Assembly: GCF_021043395.1 (NCBI RefSeq)
Contig: NZ_JAJNKE010000031.1
Location: 1-51,295 of the forward strand
DNA: 51,295 nt
DNA from: Clostridium guangxiense
GTDB taxonomy: Bacteria; Bacillota; Clostridia; Clostridiales; Clostridiaceae
Direction: 5' to 3'
Below, piece after piece: positions 1-8,030 of the stretch. A program made the position numbers and the translations under genes. How positions within the stretch are numbered: the first letter of the stretch is position 1; the number at the start of each line of letters is the position of its first letter. The notes beneath the pieces were generated by a model that saw only the letters and a program-made list of their open reading frames with translations, was not told the DNA's origin and did no database searches.

Positions 1-70
1 TAGAATTTTATGATTTTTGAGGTTTAGATTTATAGAATTTTTTTAATGTGACGAAGCATTGTTACTTCGC
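1..70. repeat. Partial copy of a dispersed palindromic element, cut by the window edge
   Basis: Positions 1-63 match the reverse complement of about 40302-40363 downstream of trpS with only a few differences, and both end in GACGAAGCATTGTT followed by ACTT. The rest of this copy would lie left of the window. It sits downstream of the iclR stop codon and may help end that transcript. Confidence 0.7.
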
Positions 71-123
71 AATATTTATAAATTACGGTTAGAAATAAAT
101 TTAATGCGACACTCCTTTTTTAT

Positions 124-897
124 TTATTCTATATTATCATAACCGAGCTCTTTTGATATAGAAAGAGAAGCTGATAATAATGCATCTATTATATAAAGCT
201 TTTTTTCCTGCATCCTTGTTTTAGGACCCGTCATACTTATGGCTCCAGCAACTTGATTATTATAATTTTTAATTGGGGCAGCTATACTGTATGCACCTAT
301 CTCCGTCTCCTCGTCCTCGAGAGAATAGAAGTTTTTACGTATATCTTTTAAATCCTCTTTTATCTTTTTTATATCTGTAGTTGTGTATTCAGTAAGCTTT
401 TTTAGTTCAGTTTTATTCAAAATTTCTGCAATTTTTTCATCAGAAAAGTTAGACAAAATAGCTTTTCCAGAAGCAGAAGCATATATAGGAAGTTTATTGC
501 CTTCCCTTGAGCTCATAAACAAAAAACCCTCATCTGACTGAATATTGGCAACACAGTATACATAATTTTGTTCATATAGACAGAGATGAGAAGTTTCTTT
601 AAATTTATTAGTTAAAGTTTTTATGTACGGCAAAGCGATAGCTTTTATATCCATAGATTCTGATACTATTCTTGATTTTTCTATAAATTTTAATCCTAGT
701 TTGTATTTATTTGTGTGAGGATCTTGAATTATGTATGAACATTCTTCAAGAGTTTTTATTATTCCGAATACTGTACTCTTTTTTAAATCGACTTTGTCGC
801 ATATATCCTTTAAACTCATTTCATTATTAGAATTATTAAAGCAGTCCAGTATATCTGATGCTCTTTTTATAGATTGTATTAATTTTTTTTCAGCCAT
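124..897 (-). CDS. IclR-family transcriptional regulator
   Basis: This 257-residue protein has the usual IclR length and layout. A winged helix-turn-helix spans about residues 8-70 (SLKDICDKVDLKKSTVFGII) and an IclR effector domain about 80-250, with the typical PIYASASGKAILS and GAYSIAAPI segments. A GGGG ribosome binding site lies 5 nt before the ATG. It is divergent from the ureohydrolase/ABC transporter operon across a 348-nt gap that holds that operon's promoter and a perfect palindrome, so it most likely senses a substrate or product of that pathway. Whether it activates or represses cannot be read from sequence. The family call is firm; the effector is unknown. Confidence 0.92.
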   Translation of the reverse strand: MAEKKLIQSIKRASDILDCFNNSNNEMSLKDICDKVDLKKSTVFGIIKTLEECSYIIQDPHTNKYKLGLKFIEKSRIVSESMDIKAIALPYIKTLTNKFKETSHLCLYEQNYVYCVANIQSDEGFLFMSSREGNKLPIYASASGKAILSNFSDEKIAEILNKTELKKLTEYTTTDIKKIKEDLKDIRKNFYSLEDEETEIGAYSIAAPIKNYNNQVAGAISMTGPKTRMQEKKLYIIDALLSASLSISKELGYDNIE

Positions 898-1096
898 TAT
901 TCCCCATTTCCCTTCATGAAGATTATTCTATTTATAGTGATTACATCCACATTAAAACAATTAATTTCAATAAATAATTATACTATGTTCTTGCTTAAAA
1001 AGGAAATAAAATTTATAATGACTAAAATTTTAAAAAAATGATATTTAATAATAAGCAGCATAAAAATAATAAATTAATAAAATATAAAATAAATTG

Positions 1097-1124
1097 TTGC
1101 AAAATCGCTAAAATAATGTATAAT
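1097..1124 (+). promoter_or_regulatory. Sigma-A-type promoter of the ureohydrolase/ABC operon
   Basis: A -35 box TTGCAA and a perfect -10 box TATAAT (1119-1124) are separated by 16 nt. This predicts a start near 1131 and an untranslated leader of about 115 nt before the gene at 1246. The rest of the 898-1245 gap is AT-rich and shows no other gene. Confidence 0.65.
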
Positions 1125-1155
1125 GTAATCAAGATATCTTATATTATAAAATGCA

Positions 1156-1172
1156 ATTCGATAATATCGAAT
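1156..1172. promoter_or_regulatory. 17-bp palindrome, probable IclR operator
   Basis: ATTCGATAATATCGAAT is a perfect 7-3-7 inverted repeat about 25 nt downstream of the predicted transcription start. A repressor bound there would block elongation. It lies in the shared iclR/operon gap, so the neighbouring IclR protein is the natural candidate to bind it; that assignment is inference. Confidence 0.55.
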
Positions 1173-1245
1173 GAATAATGAAAAATATGTTGAATAGAAA
1201 ATTTAAGTATGAGCAGTACATAAGAGTAGATGAGGAGGAATTTTA

Positions 1246-2226
1246 ATGGAGAATAAGCCTATATGCTATGTGCCGGGGAAAAAAATAAATGAGGTTTTTA
1301 GTGGGGTTCCATCTTTTATGGGGCTTCCAGTAATAAGTGAAGAAAGTGAGATAGACGGATATGATGCTGTAATAATTGGAGCACCATGGGAAGGTATTGT
1401 TACATGGAACTCATTTTCTGGATGTGAACTTTCAACAAAAACAATTAGACAAGCATCAACTAGATATGGTGGGTTTTTACCTGAGATAGGTTTTGATATA
1501 TTTGATTATATAAAGGCAGCTGATTATGGAGACGCTGTTGTATATCCGGGAAAAATAGAGAAATCTTTAGATAGTATAAGAGAAAAAGTTTCTGAAGTAG
1601 TAGCAAAAGGCTCAATACCAATTATATTTGGAGGCGACCATTCTATTGCTTCAGCAGATGCAAAGGCAATATGTGAAAATGTAAAAGGAAAAGTTGGAGT
1701 AGTACATTTCGATGCACATCTCGATAATCTTGATAAGTATGGAGAAGAAAAATATGCTAGATGTTCTCCACTTTATAGGATTTATGAAATGGATAATGTA
1801 GATCCTAAAAATGTAGTTCATGTGGGAATAAGAGGACCTAGAAATAACCCCAAACAGCAGGAATTTGCTAAGGAAAAAGGTGCTACTGTAATTACAAGTT
1901 TCGATGTAAAACTAAATGGAATACAGGAAACCTTGAATAAAATTTTGGAAGTGGTTAAAGACGGAACCGATGCGGTATATATCACTGTTTGCAGCGACGC
2001 ACTTGATGCAGCCTGCAACCCAGGTGGACCTCCAGATTTTTGTGGATTAACTACTTTTGAGCTTGCATATCTTCTTCATGGAATTGCAGCAAGGGGAGTT
2101 GCTGGATTTGATTTTGTTGAAATATATCCACCTCAAGATGCAAATAATGTTTCAAGCCATGTAGCTTCATGGATGGCACTATATGTATTAGCAGGAATAA
2201 CAGAATATAAGAAAAAATTAGTATAA
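1246..2226 (+). CDS. Ureohydrolase (agmatinase/arginase) family protein with a changed metal-site motif
   Basis: This 326-residue protein belongs to the manganese ureohydrolase family, whose members release urea from guanidino compounds such as arginine, agmatine or guanidinobutyrate. GGDHS (129-133) and HFDAHLD (154-160) supply H132, D156, H158 and D160. The third motif, normally S-x-D-x-D, reads VCSDALDA (248-255), so the first aspartate appears to be replaced by C249 while D251 is kept. That is unusual and may change metal content or substrate. The start has AGGAGGAATTTTA just upstream. The gene opens an operon with an amino-acid ABC transporter, which suggests the substrate is imported. 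The family is sure, the substrate unknown. Confidence 0.85.
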   Translation: MENKPICYVPGKKINEVFSGVPSFMGLPVISEESEIDGYDAVIIGAPWEGIVTWNSFSGCELSTKTIRQASTRYGGFLPEIGFDIFDYIKAADYGDAVVYPGKIEKSLDSIREKVSEVVAKGSIPIIFGGDHSIASADAKAICENVKGKVGVVHFDAHLDNLDKYGEEKYARCSPLYRIYEMDNVDPKNVVHVGIRGPRNNPKQQEFAKEKGATVITSFDVKLNGIQETLNKILEVVKDGTDAVYITVCSDALDAACNPGGPPDFCGLTTFELAYLLHGIAARGVAGFDFVEIYPPQDANNVSSHVASWMALYVLAGITEYKKKLV

Positions 2227-2251
2227 ATAAAGAGTATGGGAGAGATTAAGG

Positions 2252-3052
2252 ATGAAAAAAATTATAGTTTTAGCTTTAACCTTTGTTTTAGCAGCTACTG
2301 CATTAACAGGATGCAGCAAAAGCGGAGCAAGTAACTCTCAAGATAAGTCATCAGGGTATTTAAAATCTGGAGAAATATCATTTGCTGTAGACGATACATT
2401 TCCACCTATGGAATATAGGGATCAAAAGAATAACAATAAATTAGTAGGCTTTGAAATTGATATGGGTGAAGAAGTTGGAAAAAGATTAGGAGTAAAAGTT
2501 AAATGGGTTCCAACAGCATGGGATGGAATAATGATGGGACTTAAAGCCAAGAAATATGATGCGATTTTATCAACCTTGTGTATTACAGATGCAAGAAAAA
2601 AAGAAATAGATTTTTCAAAACCTTATTTTAAATTAGATGAAATTATAGCAGTTAAAAGTGGAAATACATCTATAAAATCAGCAAATGATCTAAAAGGAAA
2701 AGTAGTAGGTTGTCAAATAGGAGCAGCAAATCAAGCTACACTTGAAAAAATGGGTGGATTAAAGGAAATAAAGACTTATAATAAAATAACAGATGCCTAC
2801 ACTGATTTAAAAAATGGAAGACTCGATGCTGTTGTAACAGAAGGTCCTATCGCTGCATATTACAAGAAAAATGATGCTAGTTTTGATGCGATTTTAGATA
2901 AGCCGATAGCATCTCAAAATGTTGGTATTGCATATACTAAAGGAAATACAGCATTAAATAACAAAGTTCAAAAAGTTTTAGATAAAATGAAAGCTGATGG
3001 AACTTTCTCAAAGCTTTCAATAAGATGGTTTGGAACTGATTTGTACAAGTAA
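2252..3052 (+). CDS. Amino-acid ABC transporter substrate-binding lipoprotein
   Basis: This 266-residue family 3 solute-binding protein has a lipoprotein signal peptide with lipobox LTGC (Cys20), so it should be attached to the outer face of the membrane. The mature part carries family hallmarks (FPPMEYRD, GFEIDMGEEVGKRLG, DLKGKVVGCQIG). It starts 25 nt after the ureohydrolase gene and is followed by its permease and ATPase, so the four genes form one uptake and catabolism unit. A guanidino compound or basic amino acid fits the context, but the ligand is not proven. It resembles the second binding protein at 45165. Confidence 0.92.
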   Translation: MKKIIVLALTFVLAATALTGCSKSGASNSQDKSSGYLKSGEISFAVDDTFPPMEYRDQKNNNKLVGFEIDMGEEVGKRLGVKVKWVPTAWDGIMMGLKAKKYDAILSTLCITDARKKEIDFSKPYFKLDEIIAVKSGNTSIKSANDLKGKVVGCQIGAANQATLEKMGGLKEIKTYNKITDAYTDLKNGRLDAVVTEGPIAAYYKKNDASFDAILDKPIASQNVGIAYTKGNTALNNKVQKVLDKMKADGTFSKLSIRWFGTDLYK

Positions 3053-3072
3053 AATTAAAAAAGTTTTCCCCT

Positions 3073-3119
3073 TATTCTCTTTTACTATAAACATTTTAGT
3101 AGTAAGAGAGAATATTTTT
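3073..3119 (+). terminator. Hairpin after the binding protein gene, probably an attenuating terminator
   Basis: An inverted repeat with about 15-bp arms (TATTCTCTTTTACTA pairing with TAGTAGTAAGAGAGAATA) is followed by TTTTT. Between the binding protein and permease genes, such a structure commonly raises binding-protein mRNA relative to the membrane parts. Confidence 0.7.
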
Positions 3120-3216
3120 AAATAGTAAGCTATGTTTTAAACAAGTGTAAAATGTACGCCTGCTTAAAACAAAGCTAAAGAATAACATGAGAAAGTATTT
3201 TAAGGAGGTAAAATAT

Positions 3217-3864
3217 ATGGATTTCAGTGTTTTCTCAAAAATTTTTCCATTGTTTTTACAAGGTACTCTTATTACAGTAGAATTGGCAATTTCAGCACTT
3301 ATATTTGGAACACTAATTGGAATTTTCTTAGCGTTATTTAAAATATCACACATTAAGATACTTAACTTTTTTTCAAGCTTTTATATATGGTTTTTCAGAG
3401 GAACCCCACTGCTTTTGCAGGTAATGTTTATATATTTTGCAATGCCTGGTATTGGCTTAGAACTTAGTCCTTTTGCTGCTGGCGCTTTATCACTAAGCTT
3501 AAATTTAGCTGCATATATGGCAGAAGCTATAAGAGGTGGAATTATTTCAATAGATACGGGACAGTTTGAAGCATCTAAAGCTCTTGGATTTACATATGTT
3601 CAGACTATGACGAAAATAATATTACCACAAACTATAAGGGTAATACTTCCTGCAGTAGGAAACTTATCCGTTTCCATGCTCAAAGATACTTCATTGGTAT
3701 CTGCAATATCTTTAGCAGAACTTATGAGACAAGCACAACAGGTATATTCTACTACTTTTAAGCTTGTTGAACCATTTTCACTTGCAGCAATTTTTTATCT
3801 TCTATTAACGACTATATTTACTAAAGTTTATGGAATGATTGAGAAGAAATTGGCTATATACTAA
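3217..3864 (+). CDS. Amino-acid ABC transporter permease (HisM/GlnP family)
   Basis: This membrane protein of about 215 residues has the QGTLITVELA opening, the FFRGTPLLLQ segment and the cytoplasmic EAA loop (EASKALGFTYVQTMTKIILPQ) of polar amino-acid permeases. About five membrane helices are visible. I chose the ATG at 3217 because AAGGAGG lies 9 nt upstream; an in-frame ATG at 3187 has no ribosome binding site. It should form the homodimeric channel of the transporter with the ATPase at 3889 and the binding protein at 2252. Confidence 0.92.
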   Translation: MDFSVFSKIFPLFLQGTLITVELAISALIFGTLIGIFLALFKISHIKILNFFSSFYIWFFRGTPLLLQVMFIYFAMPGIGLELSPFAAGALSLSLNLAAYMAEAIRGGIISIDTGQFEASKALGFTYVQTMTKIILPQTIRVILPAVGNLSVSMLKDTSLVSAISLAELMRQAQQVYSTTFKLVEPFSLAAIFYLLLTTIFTKVYGMIEKKLAIY

Positions 3865-3888
3865 TGCAAATGAATAGGAGGAAGTAAA

Positions 3889-4647
3889 ATGGAAGCAGTA
3901 AATGATTTAACAAAGGATTATATGATAAGAGTTGAAAATTTAACTAAAAGTTTTAATAATCTAACTGTATTTGAAAACTTGAATTTGAATGTTAAAAAAG
4001 GTGAGGTTGTTGTAATAATAGGACCATCAGGTTCTGGAAAATCTACATTTTTGCGATGTCTTAATCATCTTGAAGAACCAAATGGTGGTAAGGTTTTTAT
4101 AGAGGGAGAAGAAGTTAAATTTAAGAATAGAGAGCATTTAAGAAAGATAACAATAAAAATGGGAATGGTTTTTCAAAGCTTTAACCTTTTTCCCCATATG
4201 ACTGTTTTAAAAAATGTGATGGAAGCCCCAGTAGTTATTAAGAAGGAAAACAAGGAGGTAGTATATGAAAGGTCAAAAAAATTACTTGAGAAAGTTGGAC
4301 TTATTGAAAAGGCAGATATGTATCCATCAAAACTTTCAGGAGGTCAAAAACAAAGAGTTGCTATAGCAAGGGCATTGTGTATGAAACCTGATATAATGCT
4401 TTTTGATGAACCTACATCTGCTCTTGATCCTGAACTTGTTGGTGAAGTTCTAAATGTAATGAAGGAACTGGCAGAAGAAGGAATGACAATGGTAGTTGTT
4501 ACACATGAAATGGGATTTGCTAGAGAGGTTGCAGATAGAGTTGTATTTATGGCAGAAGGAAAAATAGTAGAAGAAGGTACACCAGAACAAATCTTTAAAA
4601 ATACAAAAGAGAAAAGAACTAAAGATTTTTTGGAAAGGGTACTTTAA
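3889..4647 (+). CDS. Amino-acid ABC transporter ATP-binding protein (GlnQ family)
   Basis: This 252-residue ATPase has Walker [10 protein letters not shown] (45-53), Q-loop [11 protein letters not shown], signature [15 protein letters not shown], Walker [15 protein letters not shown] and the H-loop VVTHEMGFA. All are intact. An AGGAGG site precedes the ATG. It is the last gene of the operon that begins at 1246 and would power the permease at 3217. A terminator follows at 4763. Confidence 0.95.
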   Translation: MEAVNDLTKDYMIRVENLTKSFNNLTVFENLNLNVKKGEVVVIIGPSGSGKSTFLRCLNHLEEPNGGKVFIEGEEVKFKNREHLRKITIKMGMVFQSFNLFPHMTVLKNVMEAPVVIKKENKEVVYERSKKLLEKVGLIEKADMYPSKLSGGQKQRVAIARALCMKPDIMLFDEPTSALDPELVGEVLNVMKELAEEGMTMVVVTHEMGFAREVADRVVFMAEGKIVEEGTPEQIFKNTKEKRTKDFLERVL

Positions 4648-4762
4648 AAGAGTAAATTTCAATTTAATAAATTGTATTTATTATCTTCATAAAATTGTAA
4701 CAATAATCTGATAATATATAATCATAGTAAAACAAAGAATTAATTAAAAAGAATATTTATCG

Positions 4763-4798
4763 TAGTTGGATAGTCCCCCTGTTCAACTATTTTTTTTT
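4763..4798 (+). terminator. Intrinsic terminator of the ureohydrolase/ABC operon
   Basis: TAGTTGGA pairs with TTCAACTA (one G-T pair) around a loop containing CCCCC, followed directly by nine T residues. Confidence 0.8.
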
Positions 4799-4811
4799 GC
4801 ATGAGAAAAGC

Positions 4812-4840
4812 TTTACATTGAAAATTTATAAGTATATAAT
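4812..4840 (+). promoter_or_regulatory. Promoter of the GH1 glycosidase/GntR operon
   Basis: TTTACA (4812-4817) and TATAAT (4835-4840) are 17 nt apart, a near-consensus sigma-A promoter 47 nt before the coding start. Confidence 0.7.
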
Positions 4841-4841
4841 T

Positions 4842-4859
4842 AATTCATACCAATGAATT
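4842..4859. promoter_or_regulatory. Palindrome at the transcription start, candidate GntR operator
   Basis: AATTCAT-ACCA-ATGAATT is a perfect 7-4-7 inverted repeat directly after the -10 box, overlapping the expected start point. The GntR gene at the end of the same operon is the likely source of its ligand, giving autoregulation. That link is inferred from position only. Confidence 0.45.
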
Positions 4860-4886
4860 TTAATACTAATTAAAGGAGGAAAGAAA

Positions 4887-6293
4887 ATGAAATTTCCAAA
4901 GGATTTTTTGTTTGGAGCTGCTTCTGCATCTTATCAGGTAGAGGGTGCATGGAATGAAGATGGCAAAGGTGTTAGCAACTGGGACGTATTTTCCAAAATA
5001 CCAGGGAAGACATTTGAGGGAACAAATGGAGATGTAGCTGTAGATCATTATCATAGGTATAAAGAAGATGTTAAATTAATGGCAGAAATGGGTCTGGAAT
5101 CTTATAGATTTTCAATTTCATGGTCAAGAATAATACCAGATGGTGATGGTGAGGTTAATGAGAAAGGAATTGAATTTTATAACAATTTAATTGATGAATG
5201 CTTAAAGTATGGAATAGTTCCTTTCGTCACCCTGTATCATTGGGATTTACCACAGACTTTGGAAGAAGCGGGAGGATGGACTAATAAGAGAACTATAGAT
5301 GCTTTTAATAAGTATGCTGAGGTATGTTTTAGAGCATTTGGAGATAGAGTTAAGCATTGGATAACTTTTAATGAAACTATAGTTTTTTGTGGGCATGGTT
5401 ATTTAGCAGGAGCACATCCACCTGGTATTGTTAACGATGTTAAAAAGTATTTTGAGGCAACACATAATGTATTTGTGGCACATGCTAAGGCTGTAAAGAA
5501 ATATAAAAGTTTAAAACAATACGGTGAAATTGGGATAACTCATGTATTTAATCCTGCGTTTAGTGTTGATGATAAAGAAGAAAACATATTTGCAGCAAAA
5601 CATGCAAATTACTATGATACTTTTTGGTACTATGATCCAATATTAAAAGGTGAGTATCCTAAATATGTAGTTGATGAGCTAAAGAAAAAAGGATTAACAC
5701 CAGATTGGACTAAGGAAGAATTGGATTTACTTAAGGAATCAGCTGATAAAAATGATTTTATTGGACTTAATTATTATCAGCCTAAAAGAGTTATGAAGAT
5801 TGATTCCGAAGAAGAGTTTAAAGCAAATAGAGAAAATTCTACTGGGGCTCCAGGTAATCCTTCCTTCGATGGAGTTTATAAAACAGTAATGATGAAGGAT
5901 AAAGTATATACAAAATGGGGATGGGAAATTTCTCCGGAAGGTTTCTTAGATGGACTTAGGATGCTTAAGAAAAGATATGGAGATGTTAAACTCTATATTA
6001 CCGAAAATGGACTAGGTGATGAGGATCCAATAATAGAAGATGTTATAGCAGATGTTCCAAGAATTAATTTTATAAAAGAACATCTAAAGGTTGTAAAAAA
6101 GGCAATCCAAGAAGGAATAAACCTTAAGGGATATTACGCTTGGTCCGTTATTGATTTATTAAGCTGGTTAAATGGATACAAAAAACAGTATGGTTTTATA
6201 TATGTAGATCACAAGAATAATCTAGCAAGAAAGAAAAAGTTATCCTTCTATTGGTACAAAAATATAATTGAAACAAGGGGAGAAGAATTATAA
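4887..6293 (+). CDS. GH1 6-phospho-beta-glycosidase
   Basis: This 468-residue family 1 glycoside hydrolase carries the acid/base TFNE (E163) and nucleophile ITENG (E373). The C-terminal segment LLSWLNGYKKQY has Ser426, Lys433 and Tyr435 at the spacing (S, +7 K, +9 Y) known to bind the sugar 6-phosphate in 6-phospho-beta-galactosidase (LacG) and 6-phospho-beta-glucosidases. It therefore probably cleaves a phosphorylated disaccharide made by a PTS, although no PTS gene lies in the window. AGGAGG precedes the ATG. The stop codon overlaps the start of the downstream GntR regulator. Plain beta-glucosidase is the alternative. Confidence 0.87.
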   Translation: MKFPKDFLFGAASASYQVEGAWNEDGKGVSNWDVFSKIPGKTFEGTNGDVAVDHYHRYKEDVKLMAEMGLESYRFSISWSRIIPDGDGEVNEKGIEFYNNLIDECLKYGIVPFVTLYHWDLPQTLEEAGGWTNKRTIDAFNKYAEVCFRAFGDRVKHWITFNETIVFCGHGYLAGAHPPGIVNDVKKYFEATHNVFVAHAKAVKKYKSLKQYGEIGITHVFNPAFSVDDKEENIFAAKHANYYDTFWYYDPILKGEYPKYVVDELKKKGLTPDWTKEELDLLKESADKNDFIGLNYYQPKRVMKIDSEEEFKANRENSTGAPGNPSFDGVYKTVMMKDKVYTKWGWEISPEGFLDGLRMLKKRYGDVKLYITENGLGDEDPIIEDVIADVPRINFIKEHLKVVKKAIQEGINLKGYYAWSVIDLLSWLNGYKKQYGFIYVDHKNNLARKKKLSFYWYKNIIETRGEEL

Positions 6294-6991
6294 AAAAGTA
6301 TAGTGCAGTTATTGAGGAACTTGAAAGAGAAATATTAGATGGAAAATTTGATTATGATAAAAAGCTTCCAACCGAAGAAGAACTAATGGAGAGGTTTAAT
6401 GTCAGCAGAAACACTATAAGGAAAGCTATAGAGGTTTTAGTTGGTAAAGGATATATATATCAAGTTCACGGAAGTGGAGTGTTTTTAAGAGAATTTTCTA
6501 AACCCGGATGTGTGCCAATGTGGGACATGAGCGGGCTTACAAGGACTTTTTCTAAGGATAAGTTAACTAGCAGGCTTTTGGATTTAAGTTTAATTGAGGC
6601 AAATGATGAACTGGCTGAAAAAATGAAATGTAAAATTCATACTAAGCTATATCACGTTAGACGTGTAAGATATATGAATGATGAGCCATTTACCATAGAA
6701 GAGTCATTTTTTAATAAGGATATAATTTTATATTTGAATGAAGATATATGTAAAAAATCAATATATGACTATATAATAAATGATCTTAAATTAAAAATTA
6801 AATTTGCGGATAAGATAATAAGCTGCGAAAAGTTAAATAAAGATGAAGCTTTGCTTCTACATTTAAATGAAGGAGACCCTTCACTTATCGTGGAAAACAC
6901 TGTATTTTTAAGCAATGGGACTATATTTGATTTTTCAAGAGAAAAATATAATTATACTAGAAGTAAACTTTTAAGTTTAGCAACACTATAA
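6287..6991 (+). CDS. GntR/UTRA-family regulator, apparently with a non-ATG start
   Basis: The protein has an N-terminal GntR winged helix (LPTEEELMERFNVSRNTIRK) and a C-terminal UTRA effector domain (about residues 90-234), typical of regulators of sugar-phosphate use. The first in-frame ATG (6386) lies inside the DNA-binding domain and would delete its first helix. The frame stays open upstream and encodes the expected KKYSAVIEELEREIL. No ATG, GTG or TTG is available there, so the start is probably ATT (6287) or ATA (6290), behind AGGGGAG and overlapping the glycosidase stop. That gives about 234 residues, the family norm. It presumably controls the glycosidase through the palindrome at 4842. 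Confidence 0.8.
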   Translation: MIKKYSAVIEELEREILDGKFDYDKKLPTEEELMERFNVSRNTIRKAIEVLVGKGYIYQVHGSGVFLREFSKPGCVPMWDMSGLTRTFSKDKLTSRLLDLSLIEANDELAEKMKCKIHTKLYHVRRVRYMNDEPFTIEESFFNKDIILYLNEDICKKSIYDYIINDLKLKIKFADKIISCEKLNKDEALLLHLNEGDPSLIVENTVFLSNGTIFDFSREKYNYTRSKLLSLATL

Positions 6992-7018
6992 AAAAGGGCG
7001 TCCAAGTGGCGCCTTTTT
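6989..7018. terminator. Bidirectional terminator between gntR and a small convergent gene
   Basis: AAAAAGGGCG and GGCGCCTTTTT form a GC-rich stem with A and T tracts on both sides, so it can end transcripts from either direction. The stop codon of the 51-residue gene on the minus strand overlaps its edge. Confidence 0.75.
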
Positions 7019-7172
7019 AAAATAAATAAATATATCTATCTTCATAAAAAACTTTCATTTGCTCTATTTCAGGACAATTTTGAAATTCTTTAGGAATCTC
7101 ATAAACATCTACGTTTTCAGGGAATAAAATTGATAATAATAATATTAAACCTATTAATAATAACATAGACAT
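7017..7172 (-). CDS. 51-residue putative membrane-anchored peptide, paralogue 1
   Basis: I do not recognise this family. The peptide starts MSMLLLIGLILLLSILF, one membrane helix, followed by a polar tail with DVYEIPKEFQ, NCPEIEQMK and a DRY near the end. Two further genes of exactly the same length lie at 7521 and 14106 with the same residues conserved. The ATG has GGGG about 10 nt upstream, the stop abuts a terminator, and a consensus promoter lies at 7257-7285. The pattern (one N-terminal helix, short acidic tail, single Cys33) suggests a small membrane protein that associates with a larger partner. Its function is unknown. Confidence 0.8.
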   Translation of the reverse strand: MSMLLLIGLILLLSILFPENVDVYEIPKEFQNCPEIEQMKVFYEDRYIYLF

Positions 7173-7256
7173 ATAAGTCAGCCCCTTTCATTTACTAAAA
7201 ATAATTTTATAAGTATCACTATTCGTACTAACTTTTCAATTATTTGGTACACTTAT

Positions 7257-7285
7257 ATTATACATAAATGAAGGAAAAAAGTCAT
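7257..7285 (-). promoter_or_regulatory. Promoter of small-peptide gene 1
   Basis: On the minus strand, ATGACT and TATAAT are separated by 17 nt. The 30 nt around them are almost identical to the promoters of the other two paralogues (7701-7729 and 14326-14354), so the three genes are probably co-regulated. Confidence 0.65.
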
Positions 7286-7445
7286 TAGTTTTTAACAAAT
7301 AAATTAAAAAATGCAATAATACCAATTGTTCTATTGGAGTTTATTAAAAGTGGTAAAAGTAAAATGTGGAAATTGAGGATAAATTAATTATTGGCACTTA
7401 TTACTGAAAAAGAGTTAATTGAGAAAGATTTTCTTTTAAATAAAA

Positions 7446-7485
7446 GGCTATGTTTTAAAAGAAGATTGTCCTTTAAAACATAGCC
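7446..7485. other. Long hairpin in the gap between small-peptide genes 1 and 2
   Basis: GGCTATGTTTTAAA pairs with TTTAAAACATAGCC, about 14 bp, around an 11-nt loop. It is followed on both strands by A/T-rich sequence and may back up the terminator at 7499. The rest of the 7286-7498 gap shows nothing recognisable. Confidence 0.55.
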
Positions 7486-7498
7486 AAATAAAAAAGAA

Positions 7499-7516
7499 AG
7501 GCGTATGTATACGCCT
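7499..7516 (-). terminator. Intrinsic terminator of small-peptide gene 2
   Basis: AGGCGTA-TGTA-TACGCCT is a perfect stem. Read on the minus strand it lies directly after the stop codon at 7521 and is followed by TTCTTTTTT. Confidence 0.8.
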
Positions 7517-7520
7517 CTAT

Positions 7521-7676
7521 TTAAAATAAATATTCATATCTATCATCATAATAAGATTTCATTTGCTGCACTTCAGGGCAATCTTGAAATTCCTTAGGAA
7601 TTTTATAAACATCTATGTTTTCTGGAAATAAAACCGATAATAACAATACTGAACCTATTAATAATAATATAGACAT
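7521..7676 (-). CDS. 51-residue putative membrane-anchored peptide, paralogue 2
   Basis: The peptide begins MSILLLIGSVLLLSVLF and continues with DVYKIPKEFQ, DCPEVQQMK and DDRYEYLF. It has the same length as paralogue 1 and is identical at most tail positions, while third-codon bases differ, which is the mark of a protein under selection. GGGAG lies upstream of the ATG, a consensus promoter at 7701-7729 and its own terminator at 7499-7516, so it is a complete single-gene transcription unit. Function unknown. Confidence 0.82.
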   Translation of the reverse strand: MSILLLIGSVLLLSVLFPENIDVYKIPKEFQDCPEVQQMKSYYDDRYEYLF

Positions 7677-7700
7677 ATTAACCAACTCCCTTCAATAATT

Positions 7701-7729
7701 ATTATACATAAATGCAAGAAAAAAGTCAT
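7701..7729 (-). promoter_or_regulatory. Promoter of small-peptide gene 2
   Basis: On the minus strand, ATGACT and TATAAT stand 17 nt apart, with flanks nearly identical to the promoters of the two paralogues. Confidence 0.65.
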
Positions 7730-7862
7730 TAGTTTTTTGAAACAAATTTAAAAATGCAAGTTTTATAAGCAAATGATAATTTGTAACATAATTTGTTAAA
7801 ACTATTGCATAAAGATTACAGTTAATTTAAATAAAGGAGCAATTTATTAAAAAAAAAGTAAT

Positions 7863-7973
7863 TGTAAACATTTTCACAAACCGCGGAATTATGATTTTAA
7901 TAAAATGTCTATGATTAGGCTTTTAGTAGATGGATATTATATTAGTGAATAAAATTAAGAAAATGTTTACAAA
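7863..7973. promoter_or_regulatory. Two inverted TGTAAACATTTTC boxes upstream of the amylase gene
   Basis: TGTAAACATTTTC occurs forward at 7863 and inverted at about 7960-7972. Each resembles a catabolite-responsive element, but with CA in place of the central CG. They may be CcpA sites or sites of another LacI-family repressor acting through a DNA loop. No ORF of note lies in the 7677-8059 gap. Confidence 0.4.
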
Positions 7974-8030
7974 GCCTGTTAAGGATGGTACGATATAAAT
8001 TATTAAAGTGGCTATTGCTACGCAATTTTG

